A stretch of DNA of 50,327 nucleotides from Flavobacterium sp. (GCA_023251135.1 JAHEZJ010000038.1:1-50327), one strand, 5' to 3'; positions 1 to 8,537 are shown, counted from the first letter of the stretch. The notes: a model not told the origin generated them from the sequence alone. Translations and numbers: made by a program.

Positions 1-107
1 GTGGTTATTGCGGCGGGGCTCACCTCTTCCCATCCCGAACAGAGTAGTTAAGCCCGCCTGCGCAGATGGTACTGCAGTTATGTGGGAGAGTATGTCGTCG
101 CCTTTCT
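1..107 (+). rRNA. rrf: 5S ribosomal RNA, 5' end just cut off by the window
   Basis: The stretch carries the conserved 5S core (CCCGAACAGAG, then AGATGGTACTGC and GGGAGAGTATG) and ends in GTCGTCGCCTTT, which would close helix I with the first bases. Judging from the pairing, about 4-5 bases of the 5' end lie outside the window. It should be the last gene of an rRNA operon whose 16S and 23S genes lie upstream of base 1. A strong intrinsic terminator follows immediately. Confidence 0.93.
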
Positions 108-111
108 TTTT

Positions 112-143
112 AAAAACCCTATCCAAATCGGATAGGGTTTTTT
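112..143 (+). terminator. Intrinsic terminator of the rRNA operon
   Basis: A 13-bp perfect stem (112-124 with 130-142) with a 5-base loop AAATC is followed by a T run. It begins a few bases after the 5S gene and fits the end of the rrn transcript. Confidence 0.9.
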
Positions 144-292
144 GTTTTATATGGGTTTTGTGTTTTTTATCTGAACTAATAAATCCTTTGCGTAAAACTT
201 TATGCTCTTTGTGGTTAAAAAACAGATCGCGGATTGTACTGATTCGCTACGCGAAAACGCGGATTGAAACGGATTTATTCTTTTTACCATAA

Positions 293-406
293 ACTGCGTT
301 AGGGATGGCAGCGGTATACTTTTGCGATACCTTTAATCTTCTAATAATCTCCAAAACCTTTTATCGCAAAAGATTTAGCGGACAGCCCGACCCGGAGGGG
401 AACGCC
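293..406. repeat. Flavobacterium-type intergenic repeat with a 10-bp stem
   Basis: The block contains GTTAGGGATGGCAGCGG, a 10-bp inverted repeat CTTTTGCGAT (319-328) / ATCGCAAAAG (363-372), and the tail GACAGCCCGACCCGGAGG. From memory this combination recurs between genes in Flavobacterium genomes; only one copy is in this window. No gene is supported between 144 and 577; apart from this block the interval is AT-rich with nothing I recognise. Confidence 0.6.
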
Positions 407-577
407 ATAGTTATTTTTAATTGTTTTATTGGCTTAATTTTAGTTTTGTGCGGTATAATGATCTTTGGTTGTCTGGACTGAAAAAAGTGTCTGAAATCGT
501 CTATTTTGCAGGATTGTATTTTTTGAATTTTTTGGCTGCTTCTGTGTTAACACAGTTTTTGATAAAACGATATCAGT

Positions 578-1039
578 TTAAATAGTCAGATTGTAACCAA
601 CTTTTACTTTATCCATTATGACATGGGTGTAAAAGTGTTTGACATTTGGGTTGTCCATAAGCCATTTTTTAGCAAATGATTCGTAGTGCTGCATGTTTTC
701 TGCATTTACAATAATGACAAAATCATAGGTGCCGGTTACAAAGTAACACTGCATGACTTCGTTGCATTTTCGCATTGAGGCCTTGAATTTTTCTAAGGCT
801 TTTGAATTTCCATCTGCCAAAATAATATCCACTATGCAGGTAACGGTGAGTCCTAGGACACTTGGTGCTATAATGGAGACATCCGCCTCTATTATTTTGT
901 TTTCTCTTAATCTTGTTAGTCTTCTTTGTACTGCCGAACTGCTTAAATTTACTAAGTCTCCAAGTTCTTGCGCGGTCATTTTATTATTCTCCTGCATGAA
1001 TTGCAAAAGCTTTTTGTCGTATTCGTCTAGTGCTTGCAT
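578..1039 (-). CDS. Lrp/AsnC family transcriptional regulator
   Basis: This 153-aa protein has the usual Lrp layout: an N-terminal winged helix-turn-helix (about residues 5-60, with the ELGDLVNLSSSAVQRRLTRL recognition region) and a C-terminal RAM/ligand-binding alpha-beta domain (about 70-150, with GTYDFVIIV). Such proteins form dimers to octamers and respond to amino acids or related effectors. It is divergent from the RidA and class-V aminotransferase genes with 117 bases between the two starts, so I infer that it controls that pair, probably in response to an amino acid. Full length for the family. The effector cannot be told from sequence. Confidence 0.9.
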   Translation of the reverse strand: MQALDEYDKKLLQFMQENNKMTAQELGDLVNLSSSAVQRRLTRLRENKIIEADVSIIAPSVLGLTVTCIVDIILADGNSKALEKFKASMRKCNEVMQCYFVTGTYDFVIIVNAENMQHYESFAKKWLMDNPNVKHFYTHVIMDKVKVGYNLTI

Positions 1040-1122
1040 TTTTCGCCTGTTTTTCTTGTAAAATTAAATCAAATCAGTCATTTATCGTGTTCATTTGCAG
1101 AAATAAAGCAGAGAATCCTGAG

Positions 1123-1130
1123 TAGTTTTG
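1123..1130 (+). promoter_or_regulatory. Candidate -7 box (TAGTTTTG) for the RidA/aminotransferase pair
   Basis: TAGTTTTG matches the Bacteroidota TAnnTTTG box and lies 27 bases before the RidA start. The nearest TTTG (1094-1097) is 25 bases upstream, longer than the usual 17-20, so the -33 part is weak. The site is in the shared divergent region with the Lrp gene. Confidence 0.4.
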
Positions 1131-1156
1131 TATGGTAATATTTAATATAAAAAGAG

Positions 1157-1546
1157 ATGAAAGTACATTTTTCAAAGGATGCTCCAAAACCAATTGGACC
1201 TTATTCGTATGCTGTACAAAGTGGTAATTTGTTATACTGCTCCGGGCAGACACCAATTAAGCCTGAGAGTATGAAAATTGAGATTTCCGATGTAAAAGGA
1301 CAGACGCACAGGGTTATTAAAAATCTTCGCGCTGTTTTGCAGGAAGCCGGGCTTACGCTTAACAATATAATAAAAGTAAATGTGTTTTTGACGGATATGG
1401 AGAATTTTTCCGGAATGAATGAAGTTTATGCTTTGTGTTTTGGAGACCACCGTCCGGCCAGAAGTACTGTTGCAGTAAAAGGATTGCCTTATGATGCTTT
1501 GGTTGAAATAGAATGTATAGCAGAGTTTAAAAATGATGTTAAATAA
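1157..1546 (+). CDS. RidA family (YjgF/UK114) enamine/imine deaminase
   Basis: A 129-aa protein of typical RidA size. It opens with KPIGPYSYAVQSGNLLYCSGQTP and has the family signature region RSTVAVKGLPYDALVEIECIA; the Arg of RSTVAV corresponds to the conserved RidA arginine that binds the substrate carboxylate. RidA proteins hydrolyse reactive enamines/imines such as 2-aminoacrylate released by PLP enzymes. The PLP-dependent aminotransferase gene starts 15 bases after its stop, which fits a role in clearing that enzyme's intermediate. Many RidA paralogs have other substrates, so the exact one is open. Confidence 0.9.
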   Translation: MKVHFSKDAPKPIGPYSYAVQSGNLLYCSGQTPIKPESMKIEISDVKGQTHRVIKNLRAVLQEAGLTLNNIIKVNVFLTDMENFSGMNEVYALCFGDHRPARSTVAVKGLPYDALVEIECIAEFKNDVK

Positions 1547-1561
1547 TAAAAAATAGGACTA

Positions 1562-2785
1562 ATGGAAAATATGCAAAGTGCTTTTTTACGAAGTGAAATC
1601 GAAAAATTTAGAAATGAAACTATAGGTTGTAAAAATGTAAATCATTTAAACAATGCGGGAGCAAGTCTTATGCCGGACGTGGTAACGCAGGCTGTTTTGG
1701 AACATATAAAGTTAGAATCTGAAATAGGAGGTTACGAAGCAGCTGCTTTAAAAGCAAACGAAATTCAGCAATTTTATGTGCAGGCCGGGAAGCTGGTTAA
1801 TTGTGATCCGTCAAATATTGCTTTTACGGCAAGTGCTACAGATTCTTATACCCGCGCATTGTCTTCTATCCCGTTTTCTCCTGGTGATATCATATTGACG
1901 GATAATGATGATTTTATTTCGAATCAAATTCAGTTTATTTCATGCCAGAAAAGATTTGGAATAAAAATCATAAGAATAAAAAATGCAGAAATCGGCGGTG
2001 TGGATCTGCATGATTTAGAAGAAAAGTTATTTACTCTTAAACCAAAACTATTAGCGATAACGCATATTCCTACGAATTCGGGTTTGGTTCAGTCTGTTAA
2101 AAGCATAGGCGATATATACAAACGTTATTCAAAAGAGCATAGCGATAAAACCTGGTATATTCTTGATGCTTGCCAGTCTGCAGGTCAGATGAAGCTGGAT
2201 GTTGAAGAATTAGCATGTGATTTTTTGAGTATAACCATCAGGAAGTTTTTAAGAGGTCCTCGAGGTACCGGTTTTCTTTATATTTCGGATAGAGCTTTAA
2301 AATCCAGGCTTGAGCCGTTATTTATTGATATGAGAGGTGCCGACTGGATTGAAAAAGATGAGTACAAACAACAACCCGGTGCCAGACGTTTTGAAGATTG
2401 GGAGTTTGCCTATGCGCTTGTTTTGGGAAGTAAAGTGGCTATTGAATATTGCTTGAATATAGGGGAGGATAGAATTTGGCAGCAGATACAACTGTTGTCA
2501 AAATATATGAGAAATGAATTGTCAAAAAATCCTAAGGTTAGGGTTTTGGATAAAGGGCCTGAGTTGGGTGCGTTGGTTACTTTTACTGTTAAAGATTCAC
2601 AGCCGGGATTTATTGTTGAGGAGTTGCTGAAGAGAAAAATCAACGTTGTACCTAGTTTTCGAAATTTTGCTGTTATTGATTTTGATGAAAAAGGAGTAGA
2701 GTGGGCTATCAGGGCATCTCCACATTATTACAATACTTTTGAGGAAATCGATTTGTTTGTTGAAGCTGTTCAGGAAATCGTGTAA
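1562..2785 (+). CDS. Class-V aminotransferase-fold PLP enzyme (cysteine desulfurase/epimerase-like)
   Basis: This 407-aa protein has the class-V fold pattern: NNAGASLMP near the N-terminus (about 30-38), the PLP-contact aspartate/glutamine region LDACQSAGQMKLDV (about 200-213), and the putative PLP-binding lysine in TIRKFLRGPRGTGFLY (about 225-240). The usual His before that Lys in this superfamily is Arg here. Relatives act as cysteine desulfurases, C-S lyases or epimerases, and substrate cannot be assigned. It follows the RidA gene by 15 bases and faces an Lrp gene, suggesting an amino-acid-responsive catabolic or lyase unit. The frame is intact and of family length. Confidence 0.8.
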   Translation: MENMQSAFLRSEIEKFRNETIGCKNVNHLNNAGASLMPDVVTQAVLEHIKLESEIGGYEAAALKANEIQQFYVQAGKLVNCDPSNIAFTASATDSYTRALSSIPFSPGDIILTDNDDFISNQIQFISCQKRFGIKIIRIKNAEIGGVDLHDLEEKLFTLKPKLLAITHIPTNSGLVQSVKSIGDIYKRYSKEHSDKTWYILDACQSAGQMKLDVEELACDFLSITIRKFLRGPRGTGFLYISDRALKSRLEPLFIDMRGADWIEKDEYKQQPGARRFEDWEFAYALVLGSKVAIEYCLNIGEDRIWQQIQLLSKYMRNELSKNPKVRVLDKGPELGALVTFTVKDSQPGFIVEELLKRKINVVPSFRNFAVIDFDEKGVEWAIRASPHYYNTFEEIDLFVEAVQEIV

Positions 2786-3009
2786 ATGTGATTTTTACGA
2801 TTCTTATTAATTTGTTTTTGAATCTTTTTTTGTAGGATTTGAAGAAGGTTTCGATGAAGCAGAAGTGTAAATCAGATCACTTGAGTCTCTATTAAGTTGA
2901 TATTTGCTGTGTAAATATTCTTATATTCGTTGAAGAAATACTAAAGAAAAATTGTCAATTATCAAACTAGCTTTTGCTAGCTCAAAGTATGAGAATCTAG
3001 ATTAAAATT

Positions 3010-4320
3010 ATGAGCAAACCTATTATAACCGTCGTATTGTTTTTAGTTGGAATTCAAATTTTAATTGGACAAAGTAATAATGATACATTAGGTGATTGGG
3101 ATAAGATAATTATTAGAGATACTTATGGAGGCTGGTCAAACTTCGAAAATAACTTTCAAATTAAAAGAGAGGACTTTTTGCTTACGTCATTAGAGAAACC
3201 GAATTCTATAATCAAAAAAATTGATTCGAAGTTAGTTTTTGAAATAGTTAGATTGATTAAAAGGCCAAATGATTCTGCTTCTTTTGGAAAACCATTGATT
3301 TCTTTTGGCAGAGATTCTCTTTGGCTTGTTGATAATGCAGAAAACCTTTGGAAAGAATATACGAAGGATCGAGAGAGGCCTCATGGGATTGATTCTATTG
3401 CAATTCGTACTATTCAAGATTATAAAAAAGCAAATCAGGCAGCTTCATTTCTCGAAGGATCGCAGGGAACAGATGATTATCCCTTAACTGTTGTTAGTGT
3501 TATAAAAGAAAATGATACACTGTCAGGATATGCATTTGGACAGCATCCTTATATGTTACCATGGAATATAAAGAAAAGAAAAGTTTACGATTCAAGAATT
3601 TCGGAGTTAGTTGGGGCGATATTGCCAGATAAAGTTCCAAGTAACAAGGAAAGGTTAAGTGGAGTAAACTTTAACAATGCCCTTGTTAGAAAGATTTATG
3701 ACTCTTTTCTTGCGGAAAAAGAAAATTATTTAGAAGCTAAAAATACATTTCCAAGGACTTTCAAAGCCTTAGAAAAGGAGTTTGAAATTACTAAAGCAGA
3801 AATTGTGGACATGTCTTCAATCGAATGGGGTGGAAGGTTGGGTAAAGAATGTTTGGAGATGTCTTTAAAAGATTCAATAATCTCAAAAAAGATTGAATTT
3901 TATACAATTTCGGGTGTGAAGGAACTGTTAACTTCTAAGAGGTCGATTATTTATAAAAAACATCATTTGATCCATCTGTTAAAAGCAAACCCTATCTATC
4001 AATATGTGTTAAATTGTGAAAATTGTCTAGGAGAAATACATTGGGTAAAATCTAAATCCTTGAGCAAGGAAGCTAAGAATAATTTTAAAAAATATTTGAA
4101 AAAGAATGGAATGGATAAAAGTAAATATGATGGGAATTACAAAGATGCTGTTTTCTTTGAATTAACTGAATATAGAAATTCAGAGAAGAGTTTTTCCCGC
4201 TGGATTTTTCTTAAAAATGGGACATTAATATTGTGGCAGTTGCGTGGAGGGTTTTTAATGAACTTTCCAAAAAGCTTTTCTGAAAACCAAGGCTATATAT
4301 GTAAAGAAATTAAATTATAA
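3010..4320 (+). CDS. Secreted protein of unknown function, 436 aa
   Basis: I do not recognise this protein. The first 20 or so residues are a clear signal peptide (hydrophobic IITVVLFLVGIQILIG then Q), so it should be exported. The rest is charged and soluble, with a Cys pair LNCENC around residue 338 and no catalytic motif that I can name. It stands alone, 224 bases after the aminotransferase gene and just before a tRNA on the other strand. The codons are AT-rich and look like an accessory gene of this genome. Confidence 0.7.
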   Translation: MSKPIITVVLFLVGIQILIGQSNNDTLGDWDKIIIRDTYGGWSNFENNFQIKREDFLLTSLEKPNSIIKKIDSKLVFEIVRLIKRPNDSASFGKPLISFGRDSLWLVDNAENLWKEYTKDRERPHGIDSIAIRTIQDYKKANQAASFLEGSQGTDDYPLTVVSVIKENDTLSGYAFGQHPYMLPWNIKKRKVYDSRISELVGAILPDKVPSNKERLSGVNFNNALVRKIYDSFLAEKENYLEAKNTFPRTFKALEKEFEITKAEIVDMSSIEWGGRLGKECLEMSLKDSIISKKIEFYTISGVKELLTSKRSIIYKKHHLIHLLKANPIYQYVLNCENCLGEIHWVKSKSLSKEAKNNFKKYLKKNGMDKSKYDGNYKDAVFFELTEYRNSEKSFSRWIFLKNGTLILWQLRGGFLMNFPKSFSENQGYICKEIKL

Positions 4321-4388
4321 AAAAAAATGGATTTACAATCTGTTATCTGAATGCTGAAATAATATTGTTTCAGAATGAAACGTATAAA

Positions 4389-4420
4389 AAAAAACTCCTT
4401 AATTGCTTAAGGAGTTTTTT
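4389..4420 (-). terminator. Terminator after tRNA-Val (also usable by the forward gene)
   Basis: A stem AACTCCTTAA / TTAAGGAGTT with a 4-base loop TTGC has A runs on one side and T runs on the other, so it can work in both directions. It is next to the 3' end of the tRNA and about 70 bases after the stop of the 436-aa gene. Confidence 0.85.
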
Positions 4421-4421
4421 G

Positions 4422-4496
4422 TGGGCGATGAGGGGTTCGAACCCCCGACCCCCTCGGTGTAAACGAGGTGCTCTGAACCAGCTGAGCTAATCGCCC
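4422..4496 (-). tRNA. tRNA-Val (anticodon TAC)
   Basis: On the minus strand the sequence folds into a full cloverleaf: acceptor GGGCGAT with ATCGCCC and discriminator A, D arm TAGCTCAGCTGG, anticodon stem CCTCG/CGAGG with loop TTTACAC (anticodon TAC, valine), and T arm with TTCGAAC. It is 75 nt without CCA, which is not encoded. No other tRNA lies beside it. Confidence 0.96.
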
Positions 4497-4674
4497 TATT
4501 TTACTAGGTTGCTATCGTTTGTGATTGCGAGTGCAAATATACGCTAGTTTTTGAGTTCTGCAAAGAAAATGGAATAAAAAATAGAACTTTTTTTAAAATA
4601 AATTATATCTGGCTGTTTATGAATTTGTTATTAAATTGATTTTTTTAAAGTTTTTTTATTCCAGCATGCTTTGT

Positions 4675-5901
4675 TTATCCTAAAGGCAATTCGGCAACAA
4701 CAAAAGTGCTTCCGCCAACATAGATAAAGTCATTTTTTGAGGCATTTTTCTTCGCAGCGGCAAAAGCATGTGCTACGGACTCATAATTGTCTCCCAATAA
4801 ATCGTGCTTTTTAGCAGCGTCATTTAAAATTTCAGTGCTCAGACCTCTGGAGGAATTTGGGCTGCAGAAATAATAGTTTGCGTTTTTAGGAAAAAGAGGG
4901 AGGATCGAATCGAGGTCTTTGTCGTTTACAACTCCCAAAACGATATGCAAATTTTCAAAAGTTTCTTTCTGAAGCTGTTTCATTACAACGGCTAACCCAT
5001 GTTTGTTGTGCGCTGTATCGCAGATGATTTTTGGGTTTTCTCCCAATTGCTGCCATCTTCCCTGTAAACCGGTATTTTTTACCACTTGTAACAAGCCCTT
5101 TTTTAGGTTTTCATCCGAGACCTTAAATTCCTTTTGAGTATTTAAAATGGCAATGGTCTGCTGCACTGTTTTTTTATTGTGAAACTGATAATCGCCAATT
5201 AGATCAGAAGGAAAGACTTCTGTAACTAAATCGGAAGCAAAATAAATTGGAGCTTCATTTTCTTTGGCTTTACTCACAAATACAGGCTGAGTTTCGGAGG
5301 TATATTCTCCAATGATAACCGGAACATGAGGTTTTATGATGCCAGCTTTTTCGCCGGCAATTGCAGCAGGCGTATTTCCTAAAAACTGAGTATGATCTAA
5401 ATCGATGTTCGTAATAACCGATAGCAAGGGGGTAATGATGTTGGTCGCATCAAGTCTTCCGCCAAGACCGACTTCGATAATAGCAATATCTGTGTTTTCT
5501 GAGGCAAAATAATCGAAGGCCAATCCAACTGACATTTCAAAGAAACTCATATCATTGGCTTCAAAAAAGCTTTTGTGTTTGGCTACGAATTCGCAAACAA
5601 AATCTTCCGAAATTTCCTGGCCGTTAATCTTAATTCGTTCTCTAAAATCTTTAAGATGTGGAGAAGTGTATAGCCCTACTTTATATCCCGCCTCCTGTAA
5701 AACCGAAGCCAGCATGTGCGAGGTTGATCCTTTACCATTGGTTCCGGCAACGTGAATGCATTTTAGCTGATCTTGGGGATTGTCTAGATGTGCCGCCAGC
5801 AACTTAATATTGGTCAGATCTTCTTTGTATGCCGAAGCGCCCTGAAGCTGATACATTGGGAGTTGATTAAACATCCAGTTTGTGGTTTCCTGATAGTTCA
5901 T
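4675..5901 (-). CDS. folC: Bifunctional folylpolyglutamate synthase / dihydrofolate synthase
   Basis: This 408-aa Mur-ligase-type enzyme ligates glutamate to dihydropteroate and folates in the cytoplasm. The ATP P-loop is HVAGTNGKGSTSHM (about residues 49-62), followed by the folate-loop region YTSPHLKDFRERIKING and GLGGRLDATN (about 144-153), then the magnesium/ATP region ITNIDLDHTQFLG; the C-terminal domain contains CDTAHNKHG. The length is normal. It is divergent from exbB with 131 bases between starts. No partner folate genes are adjacent. The stop lies about 180 bases from the tRNA gene, with only AT-rich sequence between. Confidence 0.95.
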   Translation of the reverse strand: MNYQETTNWMFNQLPMYQLQGASAYKEDLTNIKLLAAHLDNPQDQLKCIHVAGTNGKGSTSHMLASVLQEAGYKVGLYTSPHLKDFRERIKINGQEISEDFVCEFVAKHKSFFEANDMSFFEMSVGLAFDYFASENTDIAIIEVGLGGRLDATNIITPLLSVITNIDLDHTQFLGNTPAAIAGEKAGIIKPHVPVIIGEYTSETQPVFVSKAKENEAPIYFASDLVTEVFPSDLIGDYQFHNKKTVQQTIAILNTQKEFKVSDENLKKGLLQVVKNTGLQGRWQQLGENPKIICDTAHNKHGLAVVMKQLQKETFENLHIVLGVVNDKDLDSILPLFPKNANYYFCSPNSSRGLSTEILNDAAKKHDLLGDNYESVAHAFAAAKKNASKNDFIYVGGSTFVVAELPLG

Positions 5902-6032
5902 TGAATTGAGATAAAATAGTTGCGAATTGAAATAATTTTCGTTTTTTTTAGTTTTATAAGAGAGCGAAAATTATCTTTATTGCAAATTTCAAATATTTTT
6001 TAGAATTAATTATTAAAAACAAGAATTAATAT

Positions 6033-6725
6033 ATGTTTAGTTTCATTCAATTACAAACAGATACCATTGCAAACGCATCTAACGTAGTTATCGAAAAAAT
6101 CGCACCCAATACCGAAATCTCTGTTTTAGGATTTATCTTAAAAGGAGGTTTTTTTCTAATTCCAATCGCCATCTTATTGTTTTATACTTTTTATATCATA
6201 ATAGAACGTTACTTATACATTAGCAAAGCTTCCAGAATCGATAGCCGTTTAATACAGGATGTTGGGGATAAACTAAACGCAGGTAATATCGAATTGGCCA
6301 GAACCATTGTGGAAAGAAGTGATACTGCAGCCGGAAATATTTTGAAAGAAGGTGTTTTGGTGATTGGAAGACCAATTGCTGAAATCGAATCTAATATGGA
6401 CCGTGCGGCCGATATTGAAATTGGTGAAATGGAAAGACGTTTGGGACACTTAGGACTTATTGCCGGGATCGCTCCAACACTTGGTTTTATTGGAACTATT
6501 TCGGGAGTAATTAAAATTTTCTATAGCATTTCGGTTACCGAAAACATTAGTATCGGAAATATTTCAGGAGGTCTATATGAGAAAATGATCAGTTCGGGTT
6601 CGGGATTAATTGTGGGGATTATCGCGTATAGTGCCTATCATTTGCTGAATGGGAAAATTGATGATTTTGCTTTAAAAATTCAGAAACAAATATTAGAATT
6701 TGTCAATATAATCCAAAGAGCATAA
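6033..6725 (+). CDS. exbB: ExbB/TolQ/MotA family proton channel protein
   Basis: A 230-aa inner-membrane protein. A first hydrophobic segment (about residues 38-58) follows a short periplasmic N-terminus; a cytoplasmic domain with DRAADIEIGEMERRLGHLGLIAGIAPTLGFIGTISGVI leads into the second segment; a third lies near 195-215. This is the ExbB/TolQ layout, the channel that feeds the proton-motive force to TonB. The ExbD gene follows after 3 bases, so the two are surely co-transcribed. A TonB-like gene points toward them from the other side. Confidence 0.9.
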   Translation: MFSFIQLQTDTIANASNVVIEKIAPNTEISVLGFILKGGFFLIPIAILLFYTFYIIIERYLYISKASRIDSRLIQDVGDKLNAGNIELARTIVERSDTAAGNILKEGVLVIGRPIAEIESNMDRAADIEIGEMERRLGHLGLIAGIAPTLGFIGTISGVIKIFYSISVTENISIGNISGGLYEKMISSGSGLIVGIIAYSAYHLLNGKIDDFALKIQKQILEFVNIIQRA

Positions 6726-6728
6726 GCT

Positions 6729-7124
6729 ATGTCTATTAAGCGAAAAAGAAGATTTCATGCCGAGGTGGCAACTTCATCATTGAGTGATATTATGTTTTTC
6801 CTGCTGTTGTTTTTTCTTATCATTTCAACGCTCGCAAATCCGAATGTTATTAAAATGACGTTACCGAAAGCGAAAGCCAATGAAAAAACAAACAAACAGC
6901 TCATAAGCTTGTCTGTTACCGAAGATAAAAAATTCTACATCGATAAAGTGCCGGTTGAATTTGATGCTTTGGAGACGACTTTAATGTCAAAAATGGGAGC
7001 AGACAAACAGCAAACGGTTGTTGTTCGAATTCCGTTTAATCTTCAGGTTCAGGATTTAGTCGATGTACTGCAGATTGGAGTGAAGAACAATTTGAAATTT
7101 GTAATTGCTACAAGCCCAAAGTAA
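6729..7124 (+). CDS. exbD: ExbD/TolR family biopolymer transport protein
   Basis: This 131-aa protein has a basic N-terminus, one transmembrane segment (about residues 20-40) and a periplasmic domain. The key membrane aspartate is visible in SLSDIMFFLLLFF, the residue that takes part in proton movement in ExbD/TolR. It lies 3 bases after exbB. Many Bacteroidota carry two exbD genes in a row; only one is here. The likely partner is the TonB-like protein encoded on the other strand at 7510-8409. Confidence 0.9.
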   Translation: MSIKRKRRFHAEVATSSLSDIMFFLLLFFLIISTLANPNVIKMTLPKAKANEKTNKQLISLSVTEDKKFYIDKVPVEFDALETTLMSKMGADKQQTVVVRIPFNLQVQDLVDVLQIGVKNNLKFVIATSPK

Positions 7125-7142
7125 GAGTATCGATTAGGGCGT

Positions 7143-7205
7143 GACCACAATAAAAAAATGGGCGATTCAGCATAACGTTGATTTGCCCATTTTTTTATTG
7201 CGGTC
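7143..7205. terminator. Long hairpin after exbD (terminator and part of a repeat)
   Basis: A 16-bp perfect stem CAATAAAAAAATGGGC (7148-7163) / GCCCATTTTTTTATTG (7185-7200), extended by GACC/GGTC with one mismatch, begins about 20 bases after the exbD stop. It can end the exbBD transcript. The adjoining GTCGGGCTATCCGCGC and GCTTGCTGCTATCCC (7203-7242) are, from memory, parts of a widespread Flavobacterium intergenic repeat. Confidence 0.7.
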
Positions 7206-7322
7206 GGGCTATCCGCGCTACTTCGGTAGCTTGCTGCTATCCCTCACGCAAAAAAAGGAATACCATATTTTTATTTTCGAGATACGAAACAATCGCATTA
7301 ACAAACGAAAAGGGGCGTCTTT

Positions 7323-7422
7323 GTCATTTCGACCGAAGGGAGAAATCACACTAGTTGATCGACAAAGATTGGCTTTTGTTTGCGGAGTTTCTTGTGTGAT
7401 TTCTCCCTTCGGTCGAAATGAC
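7323..7422. repeat. 29-bp perfect inverted repeat (MITE/REP-like element)
   Basis: The arms at 7323-7351 and 7394-7422 are exact reverse complements (core TTTCGACCGAAGGGAGAAAT) around a 42-base loop. A second, outer match GCGTCT/AGACGC flanks the arms. I recall this palindrome as common between Flavobacterium genes. A short reading frame across it simply reads through the repeat and is not a gene. Confidence 0.75.
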
Positions 7423-7444
7423 ACACTAGACGCAACAGAGCATT

Positions 7445-7480
7445 AAAAAAGGCTTTCTGATTATTCAGAAAGCCTTTTTT
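7445..7480. terminator. Bidirectional terminator between exbD and the TonB-like gene
   Basis: A 16-bp perfect stem (AAAAAAGGCTTTCTGA / TCAGAAAGCCTTTTTT) with loop TTAT. It is flanked by A and T runs and sits 29 bases beyond the stop of the reverse gene, so it serves that gene at least. Confidence 0.9.
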
Positions 7481-7509
7481 AATTCGTGTAAATCCGTGCA
7501 ATTCGTGTT

Positions 7510-8409
7510 TTAATCCAAACTAAAATTATAGATTATCTTTCCAACCTGTTTTGCAGGCGCATTGCTGTCGGCATCCCACTTTGTATTCATTGCTGCGATT
7601 TTAGCTTGATCTAACAAACATCTTGCGGTATTGGTTGTTCCTTTTATACCCGGAGTTGCACTAATGGTTCTTCCATTTTGATCCACTGTAACTTCAACGA
7701 CTACTTTTCCGGCTTCATCGCAGGTGTATTTTGGAGCAGGTTTCGATAGTGCTTTACGATTCCCTAAAGAGTAACCTGATCCGCCGCCAGAGCCACCGCC
7801 GCTTCCCGCACCATAACCGCTTCCGGTGCCAATTCCATGTCCGGTTCCGTTACCGCCGCCAGTTCCTCCTCCGGAACCACCCGTACCATAATAGCCATTA
7901 GAGCTTAAACTACCGTTTGCTTTTCCTTTGTTTCCTGCTGCTTTATCATCGCCATCACCACCTTTGTTTGATCCTTTTAAAATACTGGACAAAGCATCGT
8001 TTGTGGAATTGGAAACTTTTGGTTTCTCAGGAATTGGTTTTGCTTCAGGTTTTACAACAGGGGTTGGTTTTTTAGATTTTTCTTTCGTTGGAATTACAAC
8101 ACTCTCATCGGTCGTTGCGTTTTCCTGAGTTAGAATTGCTTCGTCAGGTGTTGCTTTTGCCGGAGTTTGTCGGGCTTCGTTTTTTACATGTAAAACTTCA
8201 CTTTTATAATTGGCTCCCGAACCTAAATCACTGTCTCCAAAGTTTACCGTAACGCCACCTCCGCCTCCGCCACTGGCAAGTGCTACGTTATTTTCGGGAT
8301 TGTAAGGAGGCCAGAAACGTATGAAAAATAAAAGCAAAAGTAAAACAGCATAAATAGCTGTAGATATTAGTAGCGATTTCTTTTTATCTGAAGAACTCGT
8401 AAAATTCAT
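7510..8409 (-). CDS. TonB/TolA-like energy transducer protein with Gly-rich linker
   Basis: A 299-aa protein with an N-terminal cytoplasmic stub, one membrane anchor (about residues 12-31), a Pro/Lys-rich stretch (about 100-135), a very Gly/Ser-rich stretch (about 165-220), and a small C-terminal domain (about 225-299) with YTCDEAGKVVVEVTVDQNGR, the pattern of TonB C-termini. It is expected to span the periplasm and couple ExbB/ExbD to outer-membrane receptors. It converges on exbBD instead of sitting in the same operon. The two Cys in the C-terminal domain (CDEAG and ARCLLDQ) could form a disulfide. Confidence 0.8.
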   Translation of the reverse strand: MNFTSSSDKKKSLLISTAIYAVLLLLLFFIRFWPPYNPENNVALASGGGGGGVTVNFGDSDLGSGANYKSEVLHVKNEARQTPAKATPDEAILTQENATTDESVVIPTKEKSKKPTPVVKPEAKPIPEKPKVSNSTNDALSSILKGSNKGGDGDDKAAGNKGKANGSLSSNGYYGTGGSGGGTGGGNGTGHGIGTGSGYGAGSGGGSGGGSGYSLGNRKALSKPAPKYTCDEAGKVVVEVTVDQNGRTISATPGIKGTTNTARCLLDQAKIAAMNTKWDADSNAPAKQVGKIIYNFSLD

Positions 8410-8537
8410 TTTGATTCCGGGTTTTGTAATTGTATTAAATAAAAACGTTTAAAAGTACTAAAAATTGTTTACAATGAAAGTGTGGTATAGAATTTAACCG
8501 AAAGGTTTACAAAGTTCGAAAAGCTGTTTTTTAATCT

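Noticed and set aside
753-1061. Plus-strand reading frame opposite the Lrp gene
   Set aside because: It is a shadow of the Lrp gene with no recognisable protein pattern; other frames opposite genes (for example near 14974, 18068 and 47135) were left out for the same reason.
7141-7446. Reading frame of about 100 codons after exbD
   Set aside because: It only reads through the hairpin and the 29-bp repeat and has no protein-like composition.
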